Positions 9,291 through 20,709 of a stretch of DNA of 64,000 nt are shown in pieces (position 1 is the stretch's first letter; each line of letters opens with the position of its first letter). The DNA is from Lepus europaeus. Lineage: Eukaryota > Chordata > Mammalia > Lagomorpha > Leporidae. Both the position numbers and the translations under genes were made by a program. The notes under the pieces are model-generated. The model searched no databases, was not told the DNA's origin, and saw nothing but the letters and a program-made list of their open reading frames with translations. The DNA lies in the NCBI RefSeq assembly GCF_033115175.1, contig NC_084840.1, forward strand, positions 76,151,179-76,215,178, read 5' to 3'.

Positions 9291-12200
9291 GTAAGTCGTT
9301 CCTTTTGTCACGACCTGAGTCCAGCTTTCATTTACTCCGTCCTATAAGCAAATAGTAGCCTGCTCAATCTACAGAGTACGTGGTTTCAGTGGTTCCTAGA
9401 ATATTCACCCATCAAACAAATATTTAATGAGTGTCTACCAGTTCTAAGAATGGTTCCAGGCACCGGGGATATAATCAGCCACACCCAAGGTGAATTTAAA
9501 TTTCCTTTGGGGTGTAGTTGGGGGTGGGGGTGATAGATATTGCACTAAACAATTAAAAACAACTCTAGTTCACAATATTATGAATGTATTTAATGTCATG
9601 GAGTTGTACACTTAATATGGTTAATATGGTAAATTTTTTGTTATACATATTATATAAAAATATTTCATGAGAAATATTCTTCATGGAAGAATCTTCACTT
9701 CCCATAAGGCTGAACATACTCTCCTGTTTGCTTATTTGTTTTCTGATTTCTAAAGCTCACACATCATTTTGGGTTGGGGGAAGGCAACATTGTCAAGGAA
9801 AGTATTGCCAGTCCAGTGTCAGGAACCAGTGTCCAGAGCACCAGGAATGTCCTGCAAGAGACTGGGATACTGGGTGTGGAGGGGTGAGGAGGATGAGGAG
9901 CCCACAGAGATCAGACTGTTATTGGGTAACACTACAAATCAGCCTAAGGGAGAAAGAGAAGGTTATTCTCATTGCATCTCTTCATTTCTGGACATCAAAC
10001 ATAGCTTGAGAGTCTGGTGGCTCCCAGTATCACATGTGAGCTAAGTTCCCCAAACTGCACTGGTCCTGGTGAGGAAAGCTGAGATGGCAGAGCCACTGCT
10101 GGAGCGTTTGCTGGGGCCGGGCCTCCCTGCAGTGCAATTTGAAGTCAAAGTCCCCCGAATGCTCCCTGTGCCTAAGTTGATCTGGTCTTGTGACTTCCGC
10201 AGTTGGACATGGTTCCTCTAGCTCCAAGCCTGCCTTACACAGCCCTTTTCCCTGTCCACTCTGTGATATCAGAATGCGAACAGTGGTGGGCTCATTCATC
10301 TTTTTTTTTTTTCTTAATTTGACAGATATAGACAGTGAGAGAGAGAGAGAGACAGAGAGAAAGCTCCTCCCTCCGTCAGTTCATTCCCGAAATGGACGCT
10401 ATGGCCGGCACTGCACCGATCCAAAGCCAGGAGCCAGGTGCCTCTTCCTGGTCTCCCACGCAGGTGCAGGGGCCCAAGCACTTGGGCCATCCTCCACTGC
10501 CTTCCTGGGCCACAGCAGAGAGCTGGACTGGAAGAGGAGCAACCGGGACTAGAACCCGGCACCCATATGGGATGCCGGTCTGCAGGCGGAGGATTAACCA
10601 AGTGAGCCACGGCACCGGCCCCCTCATTCATCTTCTTATCCCTTAACTCTACAGATGGTGTCAGCTGGCATGTCTCAGTGTCATGTGTTCCACCAATCTA
10701 TGTCTGGAGACTAAAGTTTGAACCCCATGGCTCTGTTAAAGCACCTCACTGTCATTCCCCACCCCCAGGGAGCCCTTCCTTTATTCTAAGCTGGGATTCT
10801 GAACCCACCCCCCAGGGGTGCTCACACGCAAGCCATCCATCTACTCCACCATAGAGGCAGGTGTTACAGAAGTTTTCTTTAAGATTGTTTCTTTCTATCT
10901 TCAAGAGTTCTGAACTGCTTTAGGAGAGCTCCGGATTCAGAACTCCTAACTACCATCACACATGCACACACAATATTGACAGAATTGAGGGCAAGAAAGA
11001 AGTCCCTTTAGATGAGACGCACATAGAAAAGATCTCCCACCAGAAAATGGGTTCATTTCTTTCAGAAATGTGTAGTAGACAAGGTCATCGAGAATGTGTA
11101 GAAGACAACGTCATCGAGCACATGAAAGCAGAGAGGCCAGGGCTGCCCGGCCGGGTCTGGTAGGCATCACCCAAGGGGAGGGCTCACCCACAGTTTACCT
11201 TTGTACCCTAGCACCCGGGCATTGCCGGGCACATGGCAGGCACTAGAAGGATTTTCTTCTGGGCACATGGCAGGCACTAGAAGGATTTTCTTCCGGAGTA
11301 AATGAATGGTGTCTTCTAGTTGAAGCATTTGTGAAGCTATTTCATCCCACACAGCTCTTAGGAATCCAGAAAATGTTACAACTCAACCTGAAGAACAGAC
11401 AGAAGGAAAAACCACAGAAACGCAAAGTCAAATGGAGCCTGAGGACCACGTGGACCTTCCAGGTAAGAGGTGACTTGCAACAGCTGTCCTCTGACTGACT
11501 CCTGGGAGCCAACCCTTCCCTTGCACCTGCATGATGGTGCTCCCCCAGGAGAAAAGTCTGTGCCCCGCATGCACAGCCACGTGCATTTCCTTCTCCTCTC
11601 AGAGATCTTGTGCACAAGAACTACTGCTGTTTGCTCAGCAACTCAAACCACGGTTAGAGCACCCAACCTGGCTCTGCTTTGGGAACTGTCTAAATAGAAC
11701 TCAGCTATTCAATTTAATTCAAAAGCATGTGTTGGGATTATGTGCCAGGCACTGCCAACCAAAATGCAAACATGTACAGGACAGCCGTCCCTGACCTCAA
11801 GGAAATCCATGCTATTTTCATCCTAAGTATGATGACAAGTTGCAAACAAAACAATGTATGATAAAGTATTTTTTTAAAACAGGATGGGGCTGTAAAATGG
11901 GCTGGTGGTTCTTCAACCTCCAGACAAGCACCTCCTAGTTAACAGAGTGTACATGACTGCCCACAGCTTGTCCAAATGAAAGATGCTACAGTTAAGTCAC
12001 AATGATAGGAAGTACCAGAGCCTGCTAGGAACGCCTGAGCTTTTGGGGAAACCAACTGACCTTAGAAGAACCCCGTAGTCCTTGCTAATTTTAGAATCTT
12101 ATGAGTAGCTTTATCATTTCTTCTTTTTTTCTTTTGAAAGGCAGAGTAGACAGTGAGAGAGAGAGAGACAGAGAGAAAGGACTTCCTTTTTGCCGTTGGT

Positions 12201-15200
12201 TCAACTTCCAATGGCCGCTGCGGCCAGCGCATCACGCTGGTCTGAAGCCAGGAGCCAGATGCTTCTCCTGGTCTCCCATGCGGATGCAGGGCCCAAGCAC
12301 TTGGGCCATCCTCCACTGCCTTCCCGGGCCACAGCAGAGAGCTGGCCTGGAAGAGGGGCAACTGGGATAGAATCCGGCGCCCCAACCAGGACTAGAACCC
12401 AGTGTGCCAGCGCCGCAAGGCAGAGGATTAGCCTGTTGAGCCACGGTGCCGGCCAGCTTTATCATTTCATATATAATTTCATTTGAACCTCACAACGCAA
12501 TGAGTCAGGAAGAAGGGAGGATTAGTTCAAGTTACTAAAGCAACAAGACACAGAGAACTTTAAAGACTCATGTGATGAGATGGGTGTTTAGCTTAGCAGT
12601 TAAGACACCACTTGGGATGCCCATGCCCCATATTTGAGTGCCTAGGTTTCAGTCCTGGCTCATCCTCAATCACCACCCCCCAAACCTGGAAATTAAATAA
12701 ATTATTAAATAAATCTATAAATAAACTAACACATAATAGGACTGGAGTAAAACTTCAGCCCTCTTGAATTAGATGAGGGATATTTCTACTAATTACTTAT
12801 TTTGAAATAGTTTGCGTTCATTTACAATTTCTTTTATTTAAAAAAAATTTAGGGGCATTGTTGCGTCATCATGTTTTTATCCCTTTCCCCTCCAACGTTG
12901 TCCTGGAATGGTGTTTGTATTGCTGTCTCCCCCATCTTACCTCCCCTTGTCCCCACCCACAATTACTGAAAGGGTTTTGAAGAGCTCAGAGTTTCTTGTG
13001 CTTACTCAAGAGATCAAAAGCTAGCTCTGGCCGAGGGATATTTTGCCAATTGCCTTAGTTTGGACGCTTTCATCTGAAAGAAGCAAATCCAGTTCAAACA
13101 AAGTTCAGGCAGTCACGGATGGTGACTGTAAAACAACACTTTTTTTTATGAGATGAAGACACAAGAGCACTCATTCTTTTCAAGGTGCTACACGACAGAA
13201 GACAGCTCAGCGTCTGCACTCAAGCTTCCTGCTCACGCAGGTTACTGGTAGAGATCATATTGGGTGCCCAGGGCGGCAGAGAGTCTGGAAGCACAATTTC
13301 ACAATCAGTTTCACGGTCTGAGCCTGGAGGGTACATGCAGTTCCACAGGTCCAGACCAGGGCCAGAGGTTAGAGAATTTTGAGATGAAGTCGGAACAGAA
13401 CATGATCTCTGAGGGCCAGATCAGTCAGGGCCTGGGTTGTAGTCAGGAGGAGTGGAACATTACTGGGCATGGGGGGGTTTTCGGAGGTTTTGACAGGGCT
13501 CCTGGGGACCCAGCTTACTCATGGACCATGCACCATTCCTAGCAAGAAGCTGCCTTGGTTCACTCACATCGCCTTCCGAATTCTCTTCCCGCCTCCCAGG
13601 TCACTGCAAGGAGCCTCCACCTTGGGAACATGAAGCTAAGAAGAGAATTTATCATTTTGTCGTGGGGCAGACAGTTCACTACCAGTGCGTCCAAGGATTC
13701 CGGGCCCTCCAGAGGCATCCGGCCGTGAGTGTCTGCAAAATGGCCTGTGAAAAAACAAGCTGGACCCTGCCCCTGCTCACCTGTGCAGAGGAAAGCCAGC
13801 ACCATCAATTTCCAGGTAGGTGGGCTCCTTCTTGGTCCACTACGTTGTTGTTCTCCATGGAGCCGACCAGGATAAGCTCCCTGACTCTACCTGCTATGTG
13901 ACCTAGGGCAAGCCACTTGACCTCCTGGACCTCAGTTTTGTTCTTGTTATAAGCAAACAAACAGGGGGACCGGTGTTGTGGCATAGCTGCTTTAAGCCCC
14001 TGCCTGTGACGCCGACTTCCCATATGGAGAACCAGCTGCTCCACTTCTGACCCAAGTCCCTGCTAATGTGCCTGGGAAAGCAGCGGGAGATGGCCTAAGT
14101 CCTTGGACCCCTGCACCCACATCAGATCCAGAAAAATCTCCTGTTTCCTGGCTTTAGATTTGTCCAGCTCTGGCCACTGCGACCATTTGGGGAATGATCC
14201 AGCAGATGGAAGATTCTTCTCTCTCTCTCTCTGTAACTCAACTTTACAAATTAATTTTTTTAAAAAAATCTAAAACCAAAACAAGACAAAAAAAGATGGA
14301 TAAACCTTAAGGTTCACTTAAGGACCCCTGTACCCAAGGGGGATAGTGGGAGACAGAAGAGGAAGAAAGACCTCTTGAGTGCTCCAGAGCACCCTGGATG
14401 CTGCCTCAAAGCATCCATGTGCTACCCCTTTCCTTGTTGATCCTGAAATTTCACTACTTCCTCTAAGCTACCAAAAGAGGAAGTCTAGCCACCCACCCAC
14501 TTGTGTCTTCCATCTACCGGTGTGTGTTGTAAATCTATCATTTTTATGCTGCTCTGTGGTTATCATGCTCCTTCCCCTTGTATAATTCCCTACCTGTGCA
14601 CTCATAAAAATGTGCAGGGAAGGAGCCTACTCAAGTATGTGTACACACTCATGCTCTTGCACACATGCAACCCCCCTAGGCTATCTTCTGCTATCAGCAC
14701 TCTGAAATCTTATTTCTACAGTCAGAGTTCTCACCCTGAGCCCTAAGTCCCTTTTTCCTTGCCCTCCCCTCCATTTCCTGTGCCCTGTGAGTTCCTCTTG
14801 GGTTCTCTGGGCTATAGTTCCTTCCCCAGAGCTGGCCCACCATGAGCCACATGGATTGTCCAAGTGTGCCAATGACTTCGTTTGTCAGAGGCTGAAAAGG
14901 CAGGGTCCCTGAGGTCACTAACCACAGCCAGGAGGCATGGAGAACTGCCCAGGCAGAAAAGGCTATCCCTCTGTGTGTTTCTACTTCATTTGGTGGTTCA
15001 ATGCATTCGTTTGCTTTATTTTCATCTACTCAAGAGGCAGCATGAGAAAGAGATATCTATTGTCTGATGGTTCACTCCCCAAATACTTGCAATAGCCAGG
15101 GCTGGGCCAGACTGAAGCCAAGTGCCAGGTATTCCATCCGCATCTCCCCTAGGGGTGGCAGGGACCCATATCCTTGAGCCATTATCTGCTGCTTCCCAAG

Positions 15201-18200
15201 GGCATTCGTAGGAAACTGGATCAGAAGCAGAGGTGCCAGAACTCAATACCTGCACTCTTATGGGATGCAGGTGTCCCAAGCAGCAGCTTAACCTGCTGAG
15301 CCACAGTGTTTGCATTATCATGACCCATTTTCAAGTCGCAGATGGGATCCAGGACTGCGTTTAGGATGCCTAGGGTAAAAAAGAGTTGCTCGGTTTCATG
15401 AACAGCCAGGGCCAGGGTTAGAATTCCCGCTCACCTGCTCTGTTGAGGCTACTCAACCACTTCCTACTGGTCCTGAGGCAGAATGTGTGGTGTGGTCTCC
15501 CAAAGATATACCCGAACTAGGGTTTATGCTTCAGCAGGTGTACCTGGAGCCGTCTGTGGAGGACAAGCTGGGGAGGAAGGGAGACTCCCATCTCCCCATT
15601 TGGCTCCATAAGCATCACTTACTCTCTTGTAGGTGAAGAAGAGCCTCAAGCAAGCATGGATGCCCCTCCTGAGAGCAAGACTTCCTGCCCTGTCACCACA
15701 ACAGGTGCCTGAGAGTTTCCATGGAGACAGACACTCACCATTCAAGCCTCCTCGGGAAAGGGCACACGTCTGGCTGCAGGCCTCTGCAGCAGATGGGCAG
15801 TGGAGGGTGGATGAGCCCACTCCAGCAGCATCCCCTCTCCTCCAGAGCAGGGACTTGGCACTCATCACCCCACATGCCCCAAAGCCAGAGTCCGAAGGAC
15901 AAAACGCAGGACCAAGACCGGCCGCTGCTAACACAACAGTGTAACGCTGGCCCTGTTCCCCTCTCCTCCCACATCTCTTCCACTTGTCCCCAAGTTTCCC
16001 ATCCATTGAGAAGGCATCACTCTCTCCAGCCTCATGTGGTCCCGTATTTGGCATACATTGAGAGTATTTCTCGCCCTTCTCTTTGCCACAGATTTTCAGA
16101 AGCATACAGAAGTGGCTACCACCGTGGAGACGTTGCTATTCACAGAGGAGTATCAGATAGCAGGTGAGTGGGCTCGCTTGCCTTGTGGACAAAATGACAT
16201 GTGCCAGGTGGGCTTCAGTGACTGCCTCCTTAATGCTCATACTATTGGAGGGGCAAAGATGAATCCAGAGAACAACATTAGTCAAAATGCTATGAATCAC
16301 CTCTAGGGTGCTGCGAGCTGTGTCTCAAACCAGCCCCAACCCATCCTCCATGAGCTGACCTTCAAGGACAGCATTCTACGGCTGAGAGAGGGGAGTGAGG
16401 CCAGGCAGGAGGGAGGAGCGGAGAGGAGAGGCAGTAGAACCCGCCAGGGAGCAAACATGCTCCACTAGCACTCTGTGTTTCCTTGGGGTGAGGGAGAATC
16501 ACTACATCTGCCTGAATCAATAAGTAAGTGACTTCAGGACCCCAGCAAGGCAGCATTTAGAAAAGAAGAATGCATTTAGGGGATGCGAATGGGTTTAGCA
16601 TCATCTTCATACTTCTCCATGTCTTTACCAGACACAGGCCTCCCCAAGGAGAGCCCTAGCTTCTGCACCCTCCTGCATTCCTGGTCTCCGTCTGCTCCCC
16701 CAGAGAGAACAGAACCTCCTGGGGAGGGGCACTATCTCTTCTCTCTCTCTCTCTCTCTCTTTTTTTTTTTTTTTTTAAAGATTTTTATTTATTTATTTAT
16801 TTGAGAGATAGAGTTACAAGAAAGGTCTTCCTTCGGTTGGTTCACTCCCCAATTGGCCACAATGGCCGGAACTGTGCCAACTGGAAACCAGGAGCCAGGT
16901 GTTTCTTCCTGGTCTCCCATGCAGGTGCAGGGGCCCAAGGACTTGGGCCATCTTCTACTGATTTCCCAGGCCATAGCGGAGAGCTGGATGGGAAGAGGAG
17001 CAGCCGGGACTAGAACCAGCGTCCATATAGGATGCCAGCACCGCAGGCGGAGGATTAACCTATTGTGCCATGGCACCGGCCCCGTATCTCTTCTCTTTAG
17101 TCAAAGGCCAGCCTTGCACACATCCCTCAGCCCTGTCCAGCTTCCTTGAGCCTCCCAAATAGCTCCTCTGCAGAGCCTGCAGTGTTTCCCTCGGCAGGAA
17201 GCCCTGGCTCACCTAGGGGACTTGCCCGGCCTGCTCTGTGGACCAGCGCCAGGTGGCCGCCATGTCCAGGCACCCCTTTGCTGAACTCCCTCTCTGTCGA
17301 CAGTGGCCGGCTGTGGATTCCTGCTCATCAGCGTCCTCCTTCTGAGCGTGCTCAGCTGGCAGCGGAAATGGTGAGTCCCACGTGGTCAGGGAAGCCCTTC
17401 CTCAAAGGCCAGGACAGGCAAAGCACCTCCAGGTTGGGCCCCAGCACAGCAGCATCAGCTATCAGCGGGGACCTTGTACTAGGCCAGCCAGGAAGGAAAA
17501 AAGTAAAACCATTTCATAGAAGAGGCAAGTTCTTGTTGAGAAAGGCCAGTTCCTGCCTCCCTTTAAGGGTCGATTGTGAAACTCTCCACATCACTCTCTT
17601 AACTCCAGGGCATCTCCTATCCCTGCCAGGTTGGACTAAACTCCACAGTCCGATGCTGAGAAGACAGGGATCCAGCCCCATAAAACTGAAGCCCTTCTCC
17701 CGTAGTTTACCTAGCCAAAGAGGAAAAAAAAATGAGCTGTCTTCCAACGTGACTCTGGTCATCAGGCCACAGTGTACTCCTGATTTTCCTTATGTGAATG
17801 GAAAAGTACAAATGATTGCAATGCAAATCGTAAGCCCTCCAGGGATTTCGTGTTAGGGATTACCCCTAACCCTGGCAGTTCAGCCACTTACATAAAGTAT
17901 GGTTTCAGGATTACCTGAGATGAAGTCTGTGAGTGCCCAACATACTATCACAGGCACACAAAAGTTCTTAGAGCTTCTCTTTTGTTCAAGTTGAATAGCT
18001 GACGGGCCTTAAATTGATAGCTCAAAGACCAATTGTCGTGAGACAGAGAGCAAGGCTTTCTGGAGGTGTGATAGCTCAGAATCTATGTTGTGAAATAAAG
18101 AACTCTCCAAAGGTATAGGAGTTCCACAGGTCTTCCAGAATTACAGCCTTCAAGAACGCTCAAACTTAAGTCTCAAAATGACAAGGAGCTTGTCTAGAAT

Positions 18201-20709
18201 CTTGTCTCTTTGAATCATCTGATTGCGCCCTCTTTTGGCCAAACAGAAATCTGCATTTGAATTACTAAAAGTTCATTTCTCAGTCAGAGATTTTGTTTTT
18301 TTTTTTTTTTTAAATTTGCTTTTGTTTGTTTGTTATTTTGAGCAGTTACTAGGAGCCAGGGATGTGCTATAGCAGGTTCATATCAGCTAAATTTTCAAGA
18401 ACATTATTAACCGGTTTTTAAGCACGGTTATCAATAAAAGTATATGAACTTACAATTAAATAAATTATATTAAAACACAGGCAAAGATACACAATGCTAA
18501 TAATTTCCTATTATTTCACCACATTTTGCTATAACCTTTGTTCTCAGGATTATCTACATCTGTGATATGTGTTCACATATTATGGGAATAGTCTGTGCTG
18601 GTGTGCTAGTGTGTATCCCTTCTCAACGCTATGTTCGGTAATTTCCAGCTACAAATTGGCAGCTGGAAACTTGGAATGGTTAGAGAATTTATAAATCTAT
18701 AAAGTGACATTTTTATAAATTTATAAAGTGAAAATAGGCAGCTGACTGCAGAGAGCTGGCTGTTAAACATTACCAGCATGCCTCTGCTCGGAGCCTGGCT
18801 CTACGGGAGCTCTGCGCAAGGTAGGAAGTAACCAGATGTTTCTGTGAGCTAAGAAAGGTTTGGGAAGACTCTAAGACCACACTGGCCAACAGAGCAACAC
18901 TAGCCACAGATAATACTTAAGCTTAAACTTAAGTAAATTAAATGCCATTAGAAATTTAGTTCCGGCCGGCGCTGAGGCTCAACAGGCTAATCCTCCGCCT
19001 TGCGGCGCCAGCACACCGGGTTCTAGTCCCGGTTGGGGCACCGATCCTGTCCCGGTTGCCCCTCTTCCAGGCCAGCTCTCTGCTGTGGCCCGGGAGTGCA
19101 GTGGAGGATGGCCCAAGTGCTTGGGTCCTGCACCCCATGGGAGACCAGGAGAAGCACCTGGCTCCTGCCATCGGAACAGCGCGGTGCGCCAGCCGCAGCG
19201 TGCTACCGCGGCGGCCATTGGAGGGTGAACCAACGGCAAAAGGAAGACCTTTCTCTCTGTCTCTCTCTCTCACTGTCCACTCTGCCTGTCAAAAAAAAAA
19301 AAAAAAAAAAAAAAGAAAGAAATTTAGTTCCATGGGTGCACTAATCAGATTTCAAATGTTCACAGGCTACTCTATGGCTACCTTAGCAGACAACACAAAT
19401 TTCCACGATCCCACAAAGTTCTATAGGACAGTAGGAGTCTTCAGCTCAGGCAAATCACTCAACACCATCCATTGCCATTACTATTCCCATTCGGCAGCTC
19501 TTGTCCTTCGTAGAGTTGGAAGAAGCTTACAGAACACCTGCTAAGTGCCAAGCATTGCAGCTGGGCCCAAAGATGAACGCAACATGCTCTTAGGAGCTTA
19601 GAGACTAGTGGAAATGGGGAAAGAAAAAGAACAACTGACTTGAAATAGAAATTGTGAAAGCTCAAGATCGAGGGCTTCCCTTAGGGGCAAAGAGAACAGA
19701 CACTTAGCCCCACACGGGAGTTCAAAAAGGCTTTCAGAGCTGATGGTACCTGAATTGCCCAAGGCTGAGGAAACGCTGGCAGGAAAGGGCTTCCCCGCAG
19801 AGGCAGAAGGAGGAGAAGTTAGGAAGTGTGAAATCGCATGATAATGTGTTTGGGAGAAGCCAGCAGTTCAGAACAGCACAGATAGGGATGGACAGAGACC
19901 AACTTATGGAGGCTATGGCTAGATGAGGGAGCTTGGCCTGTATCCTGAAGGCGACAGGGGACCACAGAATGCCTTACTTGTGAGACCAGTGGTCTGACTA
20001 CAGTGGATTTTTGGTGGGTAGTCCAGGTGGCAATCTGATTACATTACCAGGGGATGGATTCTCGCAGGAGATGGTGACAGCTTGAACTAGGCCAGTGGAC
20101 AGAAGTTTAAAGAGGAGGAAAAGGATCACAATATAACACAAAAGGGGGCAGATGATCAGCATGTGTTGCTGAGTGAAAGTGAGGGTGAAGGAAGAGGGAT
20201 GAGTTAGAGGTGCCCCCCCCCCCCCCCCCCGCCGCCCAGGTTTAATGTGTGTTATTGTGAGACTCTGTGCAATGGAATTTCAAGTGAGGCTCCCAAGTAA
20301 TATATTTCTTGGACATTAGCCACAAAGCTGAGCCCATCCTGTAGTTTGTTCCCTCAGACCCACTCAGTCTCCACATGCAAAACCAGTCAGCCCTGGAGTA
20401 GACAGGGAACTGGGAAGATCTTCTTGGGCTTTTTTTCATACCCACTGACTGAGCAATGAATGAGATCATCATGCTGTAAGACCATAAAGCAGAGGTGAGG
20501 AATGGGCACCAGTCTGGGCCTTCAGAGGGGCAGAGAGGCCTGAGGTCACACTTTATCATGTGGGGTAGAAAGCTAGCAGGTCAATTGGGATTAATGTTGA
20601 ATGACCTGAAAACATTGGTTTAGGGTGTAGGCCACATTTTTCTTGGTCCAGTATTACACCTATGACTTAATTATATCACTACAGGAAGAAGAGTAGAAGA
20701 ACAATCTAG
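9102..20709 (+). CDS. IL2RA: Interleukin-2 receptor subunit alpha (CD25), coding exons 2-8 of a spliced gene
   Basis: Seven coding exons in the human IL2RA order: 9102-9290, 11355-11462, 13600-13815, 15633-15704, 16092-16163, 17304-17370, 20685-20709. Lengths 189, 108, 216, 72, 72, 67 and 25 nt are within one codon of my recollection of the human exons, and all junctions are AG/GT with continuous phase. The product is a type I membrane protein that captures IL-2 and hands it to IL2RB and the common gamma chain. Exon 2 encodes sushi domain 1 and exon 4 sushi domain 2. Exons 3, 5 and 6 encode linker and O-glycan-rich stalk, exon 7 the membrane helix, and exon 8 the basic tail ending SRRTI. The signal-peptide exon is upstream of position 1; with a human-sized exon 1 the protein would be about 270 residues. 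It lies tandem and same-strand with IL15RA. No frame damage was seen. Confidence 0.97.
9291..10301 (+). other. IL2RA: 5' part of IL2RA intron 2
   Basis: At 9410-9500 an ancient interspersed repeat remnant (TGAGTGTCTACCAG, GGCACCGGGGATATA). At about 9540-9660 an L1-tail-like AT-rich stretch. The rest is unique. GAS-like TTCTAAGAA sits near 9443. Confidence 0.45.
10302..10622 (-). repeat. CSINE
   Basis: Young full-length minus copy. Target-site duplication CTCATTCATCTT at 10291-10302 and 10623-10634. Confidence 0.9.
11067..11118 (+). repeat. 26-bp tandem duplication
   Basis: Two adjacent 26-base units starting AATGTGTAG and ending GTCATCGAG, differing at two positions. Confidence 0.85.
11227..11294 (+). 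repeat. 34-bp tandem duplication
   Basis: Two head-to-tail 34-base units (GGGCACATGGCAGGCACTAG...) that differ only at the last base, 60 bases upstream of exon 3. Confidence 0.9.
11355..11462 (+). CDS. IL2RA: IL2RA exon 3: inter-sushi linker
   Basis: The acceptor CACACAG ends at 11354 and the donor GTAAGA starts at 11463. The 36-codon exon encodes a Gln/Glu/Thr-rich linker ([16 protein letters not shown]...DLP) that aligns with the human linker and is one codon shorter. It keeps one N-glycosylation sequon (NVT). A downstream alternative AG inside the exon (after CTCTT) would break the frame with exon 2, which fixes the start. Confidence 0.93.
11463..12120 (+). other. IL2RA: 5' part of IL2RA intron 3
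   Basis: About 11,700-11,880 resembles a decayed ancient repeat (TATGTGCCAGGCACTG phrase). The rest is unique, without a gene. Confidence 0.45.
12121..12454 (-). repeat. CSINE
   Basis: Full-length minus copy. Target-site duplication AGCTTTATCATTTC at 12107-12120 and 12455-12468. Confidence 0.9.
12578..12722 (+). repeat. CSINE with internal deletion
   Basis: The head (GATGGGTGTTTAGCTTAGCAG) joins within about 90 bases to a CACCACCCCCC stretch and an AAATAAATTATTAAATAA tail; the body is missing. Confidence 0.7.
12723..13599 (+). other. IL2RA: 3' part of IL2RA intron 3
   Basis: Unique DNA with a T/A-rich stretch near 12830-12850 and a polypyrimidine-rich approach to the exon 4 acceptor. Nothing else recognised. 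Confidence 0.45.
13600..13815 (+). CDS. IL2RA: IL2RA exon 4: sushi domain 2
   Basis: The acceptor CTCCCAG ends at 13599 and the donor GTAGGT starts at 13816. At 216 nt it equals the human exon as I recall it. The peptide contains [39 protein letters not shown] and LLTC, so the four sushi cysteines (human C104, C131, C147, C163) are present. An additional cysteine occurs in KMACEK (codon 13745-13747). Confidence 0.96.
13860..13950 (+). repeat. MIR-type ancient SINE
   Basis: CTGCTATGTGACCTAGGGC, AAGCCACTTGACCTC and CTCAGTTTTGTTC are classic MIR core phrases. It starts only about 45 bases after the exon 4 donor. Confidence 0.75.
13967..14275 (+). repeat. CSINE
   Basis: From GGGGGACCGGTGTTGTGGC to the CT run at 14217-14232 and a T/A-rich tail. 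Confidence 0.85.
14276..15029 (+). other. IL2RA: Unique IL2RA intron 4 sequence
   Basis: Single-copy, moderately G+C-balanced. No repeat or gene recognised. Confidence 0.45.
15030..15318 (-). repeat. CSINE
   Basis: Diverged minus copy, truncated on the A-tail side, ending CTGAGCCACAGTGTTTGC. Confidence 0.8.
15633..15704 (+). CDS. IL2RA: IL2RA exon 5: extracellular stalk
   Basis: The acceptor CTCTTGTAG ends at 15632; the donor is the weaker GTGCCT at 15705. The 72 nt encode [28 protein letters not shown] stalk sequence, with the conserved [11 protein letters not shown] motif (human ESETSCLVTTT). The Ser/Thr/Pro-rich composition fits an O-glycosylated stalk that is proteolytically shed to give soluble CD25 in other mammals. 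Confidence 0.93.
15705..16091 (+). other. IL2RA: IL2RA intron 5
   Basis: A short intron without recognisable repeats. Overlapping open frames extend from exon 5 into it and do not represent coding sequence. Confidence 0.7.
16092..16163 (+). CDS. IL2RA: IL2RA exon 6: membrane-proximal stalk
   Basis: The acceptor TTGCCACAG ends at 16091 and the donor GTGAGT starts at 16164. The 72 nt encode [24 protein letters not shown], aligning with human [24 protein letters not shown]. It ends in phase 1, completing the codon with exon 7. Confidence 0.93.
16164..16745 (+). other. IL2RA: 5' part of IL2RA intron 6
   Basis: Unique sequence with a purine stretch at 16390-16440. No further feature seen. Confidence 0.45.
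16746..17084 (-). repeat. CSINE
   Basis: Full-length minus copy. Target-site duplication TATCTCTTCTCT at 16734-16745 and 17085-17096. Confidence 0.9.
17304..17370 (+). CDS. IL2RA: IL2RA exon 7: transmembrane helix
   Basis: The acceptor GTCGACAG ends at 17303 and the donor GTGAGT starts at 17371. It reads [22 protein letters not shown], a 19-20 residue hydrophobic helix followed by a basic stop-transfer run. Human has [22 protein letters not shown]. The exon ends two bases into a Trp codon. Confidence 0.95.
17371..18963 (+). other. IL2RA: 5' part of IL2RA intron 7
   Basis: Largely unique. A poly(T) run lies at about 18296-18312, and AT-rich sequence continues to 18,740. The 236-codon open frame spanning 17146-17856 crosses exon 7 in the wrong frame and is not a gene. 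Confidence 0.5.
18964..19317 (+). repeat. CSINE (young)
   Basis: A near-consensus head (GGCCGGCGCTGAGGCTCAAC) and a pure A tail of about 24. Target-site duplication AGAAATTTAGTTCC at 18950-18963 and 19318-19331. Confidence 0.92.
19332..20684 (+). other. IL2RA: 3' part of IL2RA intron 7
   Basis: About 19,530-20,130 reads like a long decayed ancient interspersed repeat (phrases such as AAGGGCTTCCCCGCAGAGG and GTAGTCCAGGTGGCAATC), class not decided. Poly(C) at 20213-20230. The rest leads to the exon 8 acceptor. Confidence 0.45.
20213..20230 (+). repeat. Poly(C) tract
   Basis: Eighteen consecutive C, then GCCGCCC. Prone to slippage and sequencing error. Confidence 0.9.
20685..20709 (+). CDS. 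IL2RA: IL2RA exon 8: cytoplasmic tail and stop
   Basis: The acceptor ATCACTACAG ends at 20684. With the split codon it reads WKKSRRTI and a TAG stop at 20707-20709. The tail is about a dozen residues and has no signalling motif, as expected for CD25, which signals only through its partner chains. It is too short to be found as an open reading frame. Confidence 0.93.

Larger units (their letters stand above)
10635..11354 (+). other. IL2RA: 3' part of IL2RA intron 2
   Basis: Unique DNA with two independent short tandem duplications (11067-11118 and 11227-11294) close to the exon 3 acceptor. No other feature seen. Confidence 0.5.

Noticed and set aside
15524..16105. 193-codon minus-strand open frame
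   Set aside because: It is antisense to IL2RA exon 5 and intron 5, has no start context or homology that I recognise, and is a shadow of the real gene.
17146..17856. 236-codon open frame on the + strand in IL2RA introns 6-7
   Set aside because: It overlaps exon 7 in a different frame, has no family resemblance and is explained by chance in GC-richer intronic DNA.
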